This document shows positions 7,719 through 16,103 of a stretch of 64,000 nt of DNA, piece after piece. The position numbers were made by a program, and so were the translations under genes. The stretch lies in the NCBI RefSeq assembly GCF_051251125.1, contig NZ_JBPCZL010000001.1; one strand, written 5' to 3'. The notes under the pieces are model-generated. The model had not been told where the DNA came from. It did no database searches and saw only the letters and a list, made by a program, of their open reading frames with translations. Positions within the stretch are counted from its first letter, which is position 1. Every line of letters starts with the position of its first letter. Source of the stretch: Carnimonas bestiolae. Lineage in GTDB: Bacteria; Pseudomonadota; Gammaproteobacteria; Pseudomonadales; Halomonadaceae.

Positions 7719-8783
7719 TTAGTGCCTGCCTACCGTAATATCGAGTAGCACCTTGGCACTCGGTTGATCAGGAACGCTGAAGCTACGCTTTTCAACATCA
7801 CAGCCAATCAGCGCAAAACCTTGCTGATAGTCCTCTAACGCAAGCGTGTGGCTCACCATCTTCAGCGCAGGAATCTCGTCATCGCGAATCGCGTGATAGG
7901 CGCGCTCGAAGCTGTTGTTCAACGAATCGATCGAACCCAATACCGATAAGCTCTTGTCGGCAATATGCAGCATGTTCAGCTCGGCAAACTGCCGCTTCAG
8001 CGCCACGTTGAGCAGCTTACCGCCCCGCGCCAAGCGCTCGAACAACTCTTTCGCCAAGTGCCCACTGGTATCCACCGCGATATCGATGAGCGCATCGGAC
8101 GCGCCGTACTCCGCAGCCATCGCGCTATCCAGGTCGGCATACAGCACGCTGCCGGGCGGCAGCACCTGCTCAGCAAACTGTCTGCGCTGCTCGGAGCGTT
8201 CTACAAGGAGAGGACGCAAACCGCGACGATACAGCTCCCATAGATACAAAAGCCCCATCGGCCCGGCCCCAATGACCAGCGTTCGCGCTTCGGTGCTCAC
8301 CAGGTGCAGCGAGTCCACGCCGGTAATGACGCAGCTCAGTGGCTCAGTCAGTGCTGCGGCACGACTGTCAACGTGATCATCGAGCTTGATCATGTAATCG
8401 CCATGGGCGCGGTAGCGATCAGCGAAACAGCCGTCGTAGGAAACCCCTGCTTCGGTGCCCATCTTGCGCTCGCAGTGGTTGGGGTTACCGATACGACACA
8501 ACCGGCACTCACCACAGGAATAGGTCGGATTGATGACCACCCGATCGCCCAACGCCAAATGCTTAACGTTATCGCCCTTCTCGACCACGCGTCCGGTGGA
8601 TTCGTGCCCAAGCGTAGTGCCTGGCACCGCCACCGCATAGCTACCGGTAACGATGCCTACATCGGTGCCGCAGATGCCGCAATAGTCGAGCTCAACGACA
8701 ACATCATCTGGTCCTTCGCAATGCAATTCAGCCACGTTATCCAGCGAGATGTCCCAAATGTCACGAAACTTGAGCGCTCTCAT
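7719..8783 (-). CDS. Zinc-dependent medium-chain alcohol/polyol dehydrogenase
   Basis: A 354-residue medium-chain dehydrogenase. Catalytic zinc ligands are C38 in CGICGTD and H60-E61 in LGHEST. The structural zinc lobe uses C90, C93, C96 and C104. The nucleotide-binding motif VIGAGPMGLL lies near residue 170. This is the group that includes sorbitol, threonine and inosose-type dehydrogenases, which interconvert an alcohol and a ketone with NAD(P). Its start overlaps the aminotransferase stop by 4 bases (ATGA), so the products are probably made in fixed ratio. A ketone it makes would be a natural amino acceptor for the aminotransferase (inference). Confidence 0.9.
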   Translation of the reverse strand: MRALKFRDIWDISLDNVAELHCEGPDDVVVELDYCGICGTDVGIVTGSYAVAVPGTTLGHESTGRVVEKGDNVKHLALGDRVVINPTYSCGECRLCRIGNPNHCERKMGTEAGVSYDGCFADRYRAHGDYMIKLDDHVDSRAAALTEPLSCVITGVDSLHLVSTEARTLVIGAGPMGLLYLWELYRRGLRPLLVERSEQRRQFAEQVLPPGSVLYADLDSAMAAEYGASDALIDIAVDTSGHLAKELFERLARGGKLLNVALKRQFAELNMLHIADKSLSVLGSIDSLNNSFERAYHAIRDDEIPALKMVSHTLALEDYQQGFALIGCDVEKRSFSVPDQPSAKVLLDITVGRH

Positions 8784-10030
8784 GCGACACCCTCCAACTG
8801 AGGACAGGTCGCCACGAATTCTGCCAGGCTCGCGTCGAGCGCATTCAGCAATACATCGATATCCTGCTGCGTGCTGATCAGCGCCGGCCTTACCTTGACG
8901 GTGTTGCTGCGCCCATAGCGCGCGCTGCGCACGATCAACTGATGGCGTTCGGCAATCTCGATGAAAAGGTCCACTGACTCAACGGTGGGAAGATCAAAGG
9001 CATACATGAAACCGATACCGCGCGCGCCGCTCATATAACCGCTGTAGCGCTGCTGAAGCGCCAGCAGCCCCGCTTCGAGGTGCGGCTGCAGCGCCTCGAC
9101 ATTGTCTAGCACGCCTTCTTCCTCGATCACCGAAATGGTCGCGTCGAGCGCAGTCAGGGCCAGCGGGTTGGCACCACTCGTGCTGGAATGTTCGAAGGAT
9201 TCGAGCACATCGTATTCGGGACGCATGCAAATGCCCGCCGCGGGGATACCGATACCTCCCGCTCCTTTGGCAAACACCAGAATGTCGGGCTGCAAGGCGG
9301 CGGCATAGCCGCTACTAGCGAAGAAGCTGCCGGTGCGGCCAAAGCCGGTCTGGACTTCATCAGCAATGATCGCGATGTTGTGGCGCGACGCTACCTCTCG
9401 TAGCGCGCTATAAAACGCGGGTGGGAAGACGATGTTGCCGCCGTTGCCCTGCACCGGCTCGATAACGATGCAGGCAATGTTGTCGGTGGATGCATATTCG
9501 ATGTATTGCTCGAAATCAGGCAGTTCGATCGGTGCTGATGCCGAAACGCCGCAATAGAGCGAAGCGGGCGCAGGAATTTTCAGCGAGCCTTCGATTACGG
9601 TGTGGAAATGCGACAGCCTGAACGCATTGCCCGAGATCGAGGCAGTCGCGAGCGATTGCCCATGGTGAGCACGATAAAAGGAAATAACACCGGAACGCCC
9701 CGACGCTTTTTGAGCCATTCTAATGGCCCCTTCGATCGCACTCGATCCGGTAATATCGCGGAACCAGAAGCGTTCCATGCCGGCCGGCAAATAAGGCTTG
9801 AGGCGTTCGAATAACAACTGCGAAGCATCGTGGGTAAAACGGGAGCTAAGATGAGAGCAGCGCTCGAGCTGCTGCTGTAGCCGCGCTACCAGCGTGGGGT
9901 GGTTGTATCCCAACGCTAGATTGAAGGTGCCGGATGCAGCGTCGAACATTTTCTTTCCATCGACAAACAAATAAGGCCCTTCACCTCGAAAAGACGACAT
10001 TAGTTGATTAAAACGGTGATGATTATTCAT
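8780..10030 (-). CDS. Class III PLP-dependent aminotransferase
   Basis: A 416-residue class III (omega-type) aminotransferase. The PLP aspartate is D224 in IADEVQTGFGRTG and the Schiff-base lysine is K255 in VFAKGAGG. TGSSAIEGAIRMAQ matches the phosphate-binding region. Such enzymes move an amino group to or from a terminal aldehyde or ketone (GABA, ornithine, diamine or glutamate-semialdehyde types). Motifs alone do not fix the substrate. The ATG at 10030 fits family alignments; an in-frame ATG at 10066 would add 12 residues, and neither has a strong ribosome binding site. It is the first gene of the operon. Confidence 0.9.
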   Translation of the reverse strand: MNNHHRFNQLMSSFRGEGPYLFVDGKKMFDAASGTFNLALGYNHPTLVARLQQQLERCSHLSSRFTHDASQLLFERLKPYLPAGMERFWFRDITGSSAIEGAIRMAQKASGRSGVISFYRAHHGQSLATASISGNAFRLSHFHTVIEGSLKIPAPASLYCGVSASAPIELPDFEQYIEYASTDNIACIVIEPVQGNGGNIVFPPAFYSALREVASRHNIAIIADEVQTGFGRTGSFFASSGYAAALQPDILVFAKGAGGIGIPAAGICMRPEYDVLESFEHSSTSGANPLALTALDATISVIEEEGVLDNVEALQPHLEAGLLALQQRYSGYMSGARGIGFMYAFDLPTVESVDLFIEIAERHQLIVRSARYGRSNTVKVRPALISTQQDIDVLLNALDASLAEFVATCPQLEGVA

Positions 10031-10066
10031 ATACAAGGCTCCAGCGTAGAACGCACTTGCCGACAT

Positions 10067-10398
10067 TGGCGAAATGCACCGTGACAGGTGGTGCTAAATG
10101 TCGTTGCTGGAATAGTTGCCATCAACACGCCATTAAGAAATAAACCGCTTAGCCATAATTGGCCCAAGGCGGAAAAAATCACTTAGGAATAAGCAGCGCA
10201 CACGGGAGCCGAAAATTCGCAGCGTGTTGCGTAATGGCAGCGAAAAAAGCCAGTTTTTTAAGCGCAAAAAATTATAAAAACCTTAAGCTTTATCAATTAA
10301 GGAACAACCGTAAATATCTCATGCAAAAATATTAATAATTATTTCTCACCACGCATTTTCTATTATGCAGCAGCGGACTTATCGAATAACAAAGAAAA
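10067..10398 (-). promoter_or_regulatory. AT-rich promoter region of the aminotransferase operon
   Basis: About 330 bases without a gene, clearly more AT-rich than the surroundings between about 10240 and 10400. On the minus strand a perfect TATAAT lies at 10271-10276, but the upstream hexamer is poor (TTGATA at only 14 bases, or TTAATT at 18). An imperfect dyad CCTTAA...TTAAGG spans 10281-10302, overlapping the -35 position, and could be an operator. The leader would be about 230 bases long. Confidence 0.4.
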
Positions 10399-10426
10399 TA
10401 AAAAGGACGCCTCGATAGAGGCGCCC
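10399..10426 (-). terminator. Rho-independent terminator of marC
   Basis: The minus strand reads GGCGCCTC-TATC-GAGGCGTCC followed by TTTTTATTTT. It is a compact hairpin with a T run, 34 bases past the marC stop codon. Confidence 0.85.
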
Positions 10427-10459
10427 TATTATAAGTTACATACTACCGTGCAATCGCGG

Positions 10460-11134
10460 TTATCCCGCGTGAAACTTCATGACCACTTCCGTGATGCCAT
10501 TAATGCCGAACTGCACGCCCATGCCAATCAGCAAGAACCCTACCAAGCGCGAAATGGCATCGAGCCCTGAGTGACCCAGCGCTTTCATGATCAGCCCGGC
10601 ACTGCGCAGCACCACCCAATACACGCACGCCACAATCAAGGTGGTGGCAATAACGCTCAGATGCAGCGCAACCGAGGCATGCGCGTGGGGATCAAGGCTC
10701 GAAGCGATGCTGATTACCAGCGCGATCGCGCCCGGCCCAGCCGTGCCGGGCAATGCCAGCGGTACAAACGCCAGATTGCGCACGTGCGGCTTGGCCTTGT
10801 CTTCATCGCTTAACATCGACTTTTGCGCTTCCGGCTCGCTGGGCTGATCCGATGGGAACAGCATGCCGAAGCCGATGTAGCAGACAATCAAACCACCCGC
10901 CAAACGCAGCCCCGGCAGCGAAATGCCGAAAGCGCTCATGATGAAGCTGCCGCCGTAGAAGCACACCAGCAAAATGATGCCAACATAGATAGCCGACTTG
11001 AACACCTGTCGGTTGCGTTCCGCCGCGCTCAGACCGTTACCCAGCGATAGCAGCAACGACATGCTGGTCAGCGGGTTAGCCACCGGCAACAGCGATAGCA
11101 CCCCCAGCACGGTATAGTGGATAAATTGGCTCAC
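10460..11134 (-). CDS. MarC family integral membrane protein (UPF0056)
   Basis: A 224-residue inner membrane protein with about six hydrophobic segments. The family signature near the start, LSLLPVANPLTSMSLLLSLGNGLSAAERN, is followed after one transmembrane helix by a central PLALPGTAGPGAIALVIS. The internal symmetry of two NP/GP-containing halves is typical of the YchE/YhgN/MarC group. Function in the family is unsettled; MarC itself is no longer thought to confer antibiotic resistance. It has its own terminator, and the next gene on the strand (trpE) ends 69 bases upstream, so read-through from trpE is possible. Confidence 0.92.
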   Translation of the reverse strand: MSQFIHYTVLGVLSLLPVANPLTSMSLLLSLGNGLSAAERNRQVFKSAIYVGIILLVCFYGGSFIMSAFGISLPGLRLAGGLIVCYIGFGMLFPSDQPSEPEAQKSMLSDEDKAKPHVRNLAFVPLALPGTAGPGAIALVISIASSLDPHAHASVALHLSVIATTLIVACVYWVVLRSAGLIMKALGHSGLDAISRLVGFLLIGMGVQFGINGITEVVMKFHAG

Positions 11135-11203
11135 AGTGGTTGCTCCCTGTTAGGCCCGGCCTTCTTTACTACCTACCGGGCGAAGTTGATATCACCGAAA
11201 ACG

Positions 11204-12697
11204 CTACTCCTGCCCAAGATTATCAAGGCCGCGTTCAGCCATGGAGGCGGCACGGAACATTGCACGGCGCTTGTTCAGCGTTTCCTGCCACTCGTCTTCG
11301 GGGTTGGAATCCGCGACGATACCGCCCCCGGCCTGGACGTGCAGTTGACCGTCCTTGATCACGCCAGTACGGATGGCAATCGCGGTATCCATATTGCCCT
11401 GCCATGAAATATAGCCCACCGCGCCGGAATAGACCCCACGCTTGACCGGTTCGATTTCGTCGATCACTTCCAGCGCACGCACTTTGGCCGCACCCGAGAC
11501 GGTGCCGGCCGGGAAGGTAGCGCGCAGTACATCGATGGGGCCGAGCCCGGGCTTGATCTTACCGGTTACGTTAGAAACGATGTGCATGACGTGGGAATAG
11601 CGTTCGATGGTCATGGTATCGGTCAGATCGACGGTACCATCGACGCTGATCCGGCCCACGTCGTTACGCCCCAGGTCGATCAGCATCACGTGCTCGGCGC
11701 GCTCCTTGGGATCGTTGAGCAAATCCTGCTCGAGCTCGGCGTCTTCTTCAGCGGTCGCACCGCGCTTACGAGTACCGGCAATCGGACGCAAGGTGATCTC
11801 TTCACCTTCAAGGCGCGCCAGAATTTCCGGCGAAGAGCCCACCACGTAGTGATCGCCCAGGTTGAAGAAGAACATATAAGGAGAAGGATTCAGCGTGCGC
11901 AGCGAGCGATACAGATCGAGGGGTGCCGCTTCGAAGGCAATACTCATGCGCTGCGAAGGCACGCACTGCATCAAGTCCCCCGCCTTGACGTATTCCTTGA
12001 TGGTTTCGACCGCGTTTTTATAGCCTTCTTCAGTGAAGCTGGCGAAATAATCGTTTTCGTCGATGTCGCGGCCGGTACCGGGGCTTTTCAGCGCCAGCGT
12101 GCGTTCGCGCAACTGCTGCTCAAGCTCGTCGATGCGACGCTGGGCCTGCGCCAGCGCATCCGCTTCGGCAGGATCAACATGGGTAAGCAGCGTAACGCGC
12201 CCCGACACATTGTCGAAAATCAGCGCTTCTTCACACACCAACAGCATAATGTCCGGCACATCGACCGGATCGGGCTTGGTAACGCCCTGCAAGCGCGGCT
12301 CGATATAGCGCACCGTATCGAAACCGAAATAGCCCACCAGACCGCCGGCAAAGATACCCGCACGCTCAGGCTCGGCGACCTTGCGACGCGTTCTGAACTG
12401 GTCGATCCAGGCCAAGGGATCATCCACTTCGGTAGCACCACTCAGTTCGTTATCGACATAGTGGCGCACCTTGAAGCCACGCACTTCGATGCGCTCGCGA
12501 CACGGCAATCCAATAATCGAATAGCGCCCCCATTTGTCGCCGCCGGTCACCGATTCGAGCAAAAAGCTCCACGGCTCGTCGGCCAGCTTCAGGTAGGTAG
12601 AAAGCGGTGTATCGAGATCGGCGAGAATTTCACGCGAAACGGGAATGCGGTTATAGCCCTCAGCAGCAAGCTGGGCGAAGTGATCGGCGGTCATCAT
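11204..12697 (-). CDS. trpE: Anthranilate synthase component I
   Basis: A 497-residue chorismate-utilising enzyme that makes anthranilate, the first step of tryptophan synthesis, with ammonia from the TrpG subunit encoded elsewhere. The LLES element at residues 46-49 is the tryptophan feedback site. Catalytic-domain motifs are MLIDLGRNDVGRIS, FPAGTVSGAAKVRALEVI and QAGGGIVADSNPEDEW. I chose the double ATG at 12697 rather than the longer frame to 12784, whose extra residues are not family-like. gph lies 239 bases upstream on the same strand, the usual gph-trpE neighbourhood, with space for a separate promoter and leader. Confidence 0.97.
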   Translation of the reverse strand: MMTADHFAQLAAEGYNRIPVSREILADLDTPLSTYLKLADEPWSFLLESVTGGDKWGRYSIIGLPCRERIEVRGFKVRHYVDNELSGATEVDDPLAWIDQFRTRRKVAEPERAGIFAGGLVGYFGFDTVRYIEPRLQGVTKPDPVDVPDIMLLVCEEALIFDNVSGRVTLLTHVDPAEADALAQAQRRIDELEQQLRERTLALKSPGTGRDIDENDYFASFTEEGYKNAVETIKEYVKAGDLMQCVPSQRMSIAFEAAPLDLYRSLRTLNPSPYMFFFNLGDHYVVGSSPEILARLEGEEITLRPIAGTRKRGATAEEDAELEQDLLNDPKERAEHVMLIDLGRNDVGRISVDGTVDLTDTMTIERYSHVMHIVSNVTGKIKPGLGPIDVLRATFPAGTVSGAAKVRALEVIDEIEPVKRGVYSGAVGYISWQGNMDTAIAIRTGVIKDGQLHVQAGGGIVADSNPEDEWQETLNKRRAMFRAASMAERGLDNLGQE

Positions 12698-12758
12698 AAG
12701 GGTATCTCTTGGCAACGGTGAATAATGCAATGGCGGTGGTTTTAATGGGGGCCGCCGC

Positions 12759-12788
12759 TCACCATCGCATTGAGCGCGTTTCACGCAT
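12759..12788 (-). other. Possible trp leader micro-ORF
   Basis: A nine-residue frame MRETRSMRW ends at TGA 61 bases upstream of the trpE start. It contains a single Trp codon just before its stop, followed by a GGCGG...CCGCC hairpin, but no clear T run follows. True trp leaders usually carry two or more adjacent Trp codons, so this is only a weak candidate for attenuation. Confidence 0.15.
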
Positions 12789-12936
12789 TAGGCAGTACGG
12801 CTGGCAATCGCAGGACATCGGTTTCCCTATTGATCGGCGAAAATATGACAAAAAGCCTTGAAAAGACGAGCTCAAGAGTACCGCAATCGGTGCCTGAGCA
12901 CACGGCGAATCTATATGCCTTCACGGCTACGGAAAG

Positions 12937-13617
12937 TTAGTCGCCAAGCACCTCGGTGAGCGCATCAACGATCCAGTCGGGCTCGCTGTGCGCGATTGGC
13001 TCGCCGTGATTATAACCATAGCTTACCGCCAGAGTAGCGACCTGCGCCGCTTTACCGGCACGCACGTCGTTGCGTGAATCCCCCACCATCAGCGCATTGG
13101 CCGCCGCGATGTCGAAGTGCTTTAGCACGTGCAGCAGTGGCTCAGGGTCGGGCTTCTTGTGTGGCAGTGAGTCGCCCCCCAGCACTAGCGAAAAATAATC
13201 GCCAATGCCTGTGCCCTTCAGCACCGGATCGACAAACTCATAAGGCTTGTTGGTCACCAGCGCTATCGTCACGCGCGTTTGCTTGAGTTGCTCGAGGAAG
13301 CGCATAACGCCGGGGTAGAGCTGCGAGTAGCGGCATGGCGATTGGGCATAGGCGCGATTGAAGCGCTCCAGTACCTGTTTCAGCTCGCTTTCATTCACCT
13401 GCTGCTCGGCAATGCCATGCGCATCGGCGAGCGCTCGCTTCACCAGCATTTCAGTGCCGTTGCCAACCCAGCCGCGCGCTTTGTGCAGCCCCGCTGCGGA
13501 ATATCCACTGTCGCTAAGGGCGCTATCGAGCGCAGCCGCTAAATCGGGGATGGAGTCGACGAGAGTGCCATCGAGATCGCAGATCACCAGTCGGGTGTGT
13601 GCAAGCGCGGGGTGCAT
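12937..13617 (-). CDS. gph: Phosphoglycolate phosphatase
   Basis: A 226-residue HAD phosphatase. Motif I is CDLDGTLVDSIPDLAAAL, motif II lies in ALVTNKPYEFV, the motif III lysine is in LPHKKPDPEP, and motif IV is MVGDSRNDVRAGKAA. This matches Gph, which clears 2-phosphoglycolate formed from DNA repair ends. The position directly upstream of trpE on the same strand supports the assignment, since gph-trpE is a recurrent order in gammaproteobacteria. The start follows a GGAGCCCTT-type ribosome binding site. Confidence 0.93.
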   Translation of the reverse strand: MHPALAHTRLVICDLDGTLVDSIPDLAAALDSALSDSGYSAAGLHKARGWVGNGTEMLVKRALADAHGIAEQQVNESELKQVLERFNRAYAQSPCRYSQLYPGVMRFLEQLKQTRVTIALVTNKPYEFVDPVLKGTGIGDYFSLVLGGDSLPHKKPDPEPLLHVLKHFDIAAANALMVGDSRNDVRAGKAAQVATLAVSYGYNHGEPIAHSEPDWIVDALTEVLGD

Positions 13618-13936
13618 AAGGGCTCCTTGGCGATAACAGAAGAACAGCTCATGTTACCGTGGCGCTTGGCACTATTGCGATGGGCAGTGGATATCGCGCT
13701 AGCGCAGCGTGAGCCACTGCACAGAGCTTTTCATTTTATCTCAAGAAAAATTGATTTCTTTTTATAAAACAGAACGAATTGTTCAAAAAAACTCCGCAAT
13801 CCAGCTATCACGTTCAGGCAGCCGACCTGTTAAAATGCGATAAATTCCTGTTTAGGGACCTTTTCCGTTTCGAATAGGCAACGAGATGGTAAGCCCCCTG
13901 ATTTTTCATCGTTGAAGTGAATACCGAGGAGGCAAC
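13618..13936. promoter_or_regulatory. Divergent promoter region between gph and ndh
   Basis: This 319-base gap serves both gph (minus) and ndh (plus). On the plus strand an extended -10 element TGT-TAAAAT lies at 13828-13836, with no good -35. An AT-rich block covers about 13735-13795. A dyad GAAC-GAATT-GTTC sits at 13772-13784 and could be an operator. No gene is visible. Confidence 0.4.
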
Positions 13937-15232
13937 ATGGCGTTACCCCGTATCGTAGTGGTGGGCGGCGGCGCTGGTGGCATTGAGCTCGCCACCAAGC
14001 TGGGCCACACGCTAGGCAAGCGTGACAAAGCCGAAATCGTGCTGATCGACCGCAATCCGACCCACATCTGGAAACCGCTGCTGCACGAAGTGGCCGTGGG
14101 CGCCATCGACACTGAACTCGATCAGGTTTCCTATCTTAGCCATTCACGTGCCAACGGCTACCGCTTCCAATTGGGCAACCTGAGCGCGCTGGATCGCGAG
14201 CAGCAGAAGCTTACCTTGTCGGCCATTAGCGACGAAGAAGGGGCAGAGGTCCTTCCGGAGCGCCATTTCGACTACGACTATCTGGTGTTGGCACTGGGCA
14301 GCGTGTCCAACGACTTCGGTACGCCGGGCGTCAAGGACAACTGCTTCTTCATCGATAGCCCGCAGCAGGCTGAACGCTTCCGTCAGCAGATGCTTAACAC
14401 CTTCTTGCGCACTACCGCCGATGTGAACGCTGATAACGACCTGACCGTCGCTATTGTTGGCGCAGGCGCAACCGGGGTAGAGCTGTCGGCGGAGCTTTAT
14501 AATGCGATTGATATGCTGTCGAGCTACAACGCCAACGGCTTCTCGCGCAGTCGTCTGAAAGTGCATATCCTGGAAGCAGCGCCGCGCGTACTGCCTGCGC
14601 TGGGCGAGCGGATTAGCCAGAATGTGCACCGCCAGCTCGAATCGCTGGGGGTCAAGATTCACGTCGACACTCAAGTCGCCAAAGCCGACGAGCAAGGTTT
14701 CGAAACCGCCGACGGCGAGCGTATCGACGCAGACCTGATGGTGTGGGCCGCCGGCGTTCGCGGCGCTGACCTGCTGGCCACGCTTGGGCTTTCTACCGAG
14801 CGCAATAACCAGATCAAGGTGGAACCTTCCATGGTCAGCATTGATGATTCGCACATCTTTGCCATCGGCGACTGCGCAGCGTGCCCACAGCCCAACGACA
14901 AGATGGTGCCACCGCGCGCCCAGGCAGCCCACCAGATGTCGTCGCATCTGGTTAAAAGCTTCCAGCGACTGCTCAAGGGCGGCGAGCTGAAACCCTTCGT
15001 CTACAAGGATATGGGCTCGCTAGTGTCGCTATCGCGTTTCCAGACCTTCGGCACACTGATGAACGGCTCTTCGGTGCGTGGCCTCTTCGTTGAAGGCTGG
15101 CTGGCCAAGATGTCGTATTCTTCGCTGTACCGTATGCACCAAATGGCCATCTACGGCTGGCTGCGCACCGGCGCTAAAGTAATCGTTGACCGCCTTAACC
15201 GCTGGCTGCGTCCCAAGCTCAAGCTGCATTGA
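13937..15232 (+). CDS. ndh: Type II NADH dehydrogenase (NADH:quinone oxidoreductase)
   Basis: A 431-residue flavoprotein with two Rossmann motifs: GGGAGGIELATKLG for FAD near the N-terminus and IVGAGATGVELSAEL for NADH in the middle. The FAD-binding IFAIGDCAACP and a basic, amphipathic C-terminus follow. NDH-2 passes electrons from NADH to quinone at the inner membrane surface without pumping protons. GAGG precedes the ATG by a normal distance. It is monocistronic, with a strong terminator 21 bases after the stop. Use of this non-pumping enzyme fits an aerobic respiratory style together with mqo in this window. Confidence 0.96.
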   Translation: MALPRIVVVGGGAGGIELATKLGHTLGKRDKAEIVLIDRNPTHIWKPLLHEVAVGAIDTELDQVSYLSHSRANGYRFQLGNLSALDREQQKLTLSAISDEEGAEVLPERHFDYDYLVLALGSVSNDFGTPGVKDNCFFIDSPQQAERFRQQMLNTFLRTTADVNADNDLTVAIVGAGATGVELSAELYNAIDMLSSYNANGFSRSRLKVHILEAAPRVLPALGERISQNVHRQLESLGVKIHVDTQVAKADEQGFETADGERIDADLMVWAAGVRGADLLATLGLSTERNNQIKVEPSMVSIDDSHIFAIGDCAACPQPNDKMVPPRAQAAHQMSSHLVKSFQRLLKGGELKPFVYKDMGSLVSLSRFQTFGTLMNGSSVRGLFVEGWLAKMSYSSLYRMHQMAIYGWLRTGAKVIVDRLNRWLRPKLKLH

Positions 15233-15252
15233 TCGCTAGCCACATTGCAGTA

Positions 15253-15291
15253 ATAAAAAAGCCGCTCTCATGCACGGGAGCGGCTTTTTTG
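15253..15291 (+). terminator. Terminator of ndh
   Basis: Arms AAAAAGCCGCTC and GAGCGGCTTTTTT, with a short loop, form a classic Rho-independent terminator. The A run and T run on either side mean it can also act on minus-strand transcripts reaching past the tRNA operon. Confidence 0.9.
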
Positions 15292-15411
15292 TGCGCACGA
15301 ACTTCTAGCCACTAAGCGCACTAGCGGGGGCAAGAAAAATACTGGGAAAAAATGCTGGCGCGAGACTGCAGGAGGGAGCGCTTGCCGTGAGGGCGCAATA
15401 AATTCCAGGCA

Positions 15412-15435
15412 TAAAAAAACGCCTTTCGGCGTCTT
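15412..15435 (-). terminator. Terminator of the tRNA-Val/Asp operon
   Basis: The minus strand reads ACGCC-GAAA-GGCGT followed by seven T. It lies 33 bases beyond the 3' end of the last tRNA-Asp gene. Confidence 0.85.
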
Positions 15436-15467
15436 GGGTTCGATGAATGAGAATTCTATCGAAGAAG

Positions 15468-15544
15468 TGGCGGACCGGACGAGACTCGAACTCGCGACCT
15501 CCGGCGTGACAGGCCGGCATTCTAACCAGCTGAACTACCGGTCC
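15468..15544 (-). tRNA. tRNA-Asp (anticodon GTC)
   Basis: This 77-base cloverleaf starts GGACCGG, has the D-arm TTCAGCTGGTTAGAA, the anticodon loop CTGTCAC, the T-arm GGTTCGAGTC-type (here GAGTTCGAGTC) and an encoded 3' CCA. It is the last of five tRNA genes in the operon and identical to the other two Asp copies. Confidence 0.97.
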
Positions 15545-15587
15545 ACTGACTGATGGCGCTGTTCAGGCGGGCCATCACACTGATATA

Positions 15588-15663
15588 TGGTGGGTGGTAC
15601 AGGATTCGAACCTGTGACCCCCTGCTTGTAAGGCAGGTGCTCTACCAACTGAGCTAACCACCC
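15588..15663 (-). tRNA. tRNA-Val (anticodon TAC)
   Basis: This 76-base cloverleaf starts GGGTGGTTAGCTCAG, has anticodon loop CTTACAA, T-loop GGTTCGAATCC and an encoded CCA. It is the fourth gene in the transcript and identical to the promoter-proximal Val copy. Confidence 0.97.
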
Positions 15664-15711
15664 GATGCGTAAGCTGATCTCATGTGCCAGCATACGACAA
15701 GAAAGGCTGTA

Positions 15712-15788
15712 TGGCGGACCGGACGAGACTCGAACTCGCGACCTCCGGCGTGACAGGCCGGCATTCTAACCAGCTGAACTACCGGTCC
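15712..15788 (-). tRNA. tRNA-Asp (anticodon GTC)
   Basis: This copy is identical in sequence to the tRNA-Asp at 15468-15544, with encoded CCA. It is the third gene of the five-gene tRNA transcript. Confidence 0.97.
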
Positions 15789-15839
15789 GAATCAGACAAC
15801 GCTTCTTTGCTACTTCTACTGCACTTATCACTTGCAGAA

Positions 15840-15916
15840 TGGCGGACCGGACGAGACTCGAACTCGCGACCTCCGGCGTGACAGGCCGGCATTCTAACCA
15901 GCTGAACTACCGGTCC
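15840..15916 (-). tRNA. tRNA-Asp (anticodon GTC)
   Basis: This is another identical tRNA-Asp with encoded CCA. It is the second gene of the transcript; the spacer to the next Asp copy is 51 bases and not conserved with the other spacers. Confidence 0.97.
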
Positions 15917-15982
15917 GCATGCACTGCGCGTGATACCACAACCCTCTATAAAGCGTCATTCCAAGGAGTGCTGCTTTAACAG

Positions 15983-16058
15983 TGGTGGGTGGTACAGGAT
16001 TCGAACCTGTGACCCCCTGCTTGTAAGGCAGGTGCTCTACCAACTGAGCTAACCACCC
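15983..16058 (-). tRNA. tRNA-Val (anticodon TAC)
   Basis: This is the promoter-proximal gene of the operon, with an identical body to the Val gene at 15588-15663 and an encoded CCA. Confidence 0.97.
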
Positions 16059-16075
16059 GTGCTGTGTGGCTGCGC

Positions 16076-16103
16076 ATTCTACCTATACCCCCATGAAAGT
16101 CAA
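16076..16103 (-). promoter_or_regulatory. Promoter of the tRNA-Val/Asp operon
   Basis: The minus strand shows TTGACT (16098-16103), a 16-base spacer and TAGAAT (16076-16081). Transcription would start about 10 bases before the first tRNA-Val gene. The GC-rich stretch after the -10 fits stringent control of stable RNA genes. Confidence 0.7.

Noticed and set aside
11582..12721. 379-codon plus-strand frame opposite trpE
   Set aside because: It is antisense to a fully conserved TrpE and His/Arg-rich as expected from the complementary codon bias. No ribosome binding site.
15468..16058. Regular repeats spaced by unique sequence, like a CRISPR array
   Set aside because: The repeats are full tRNA-Asp and tRNA-Val cloverleaves of 76-77 bases with CCA ends.
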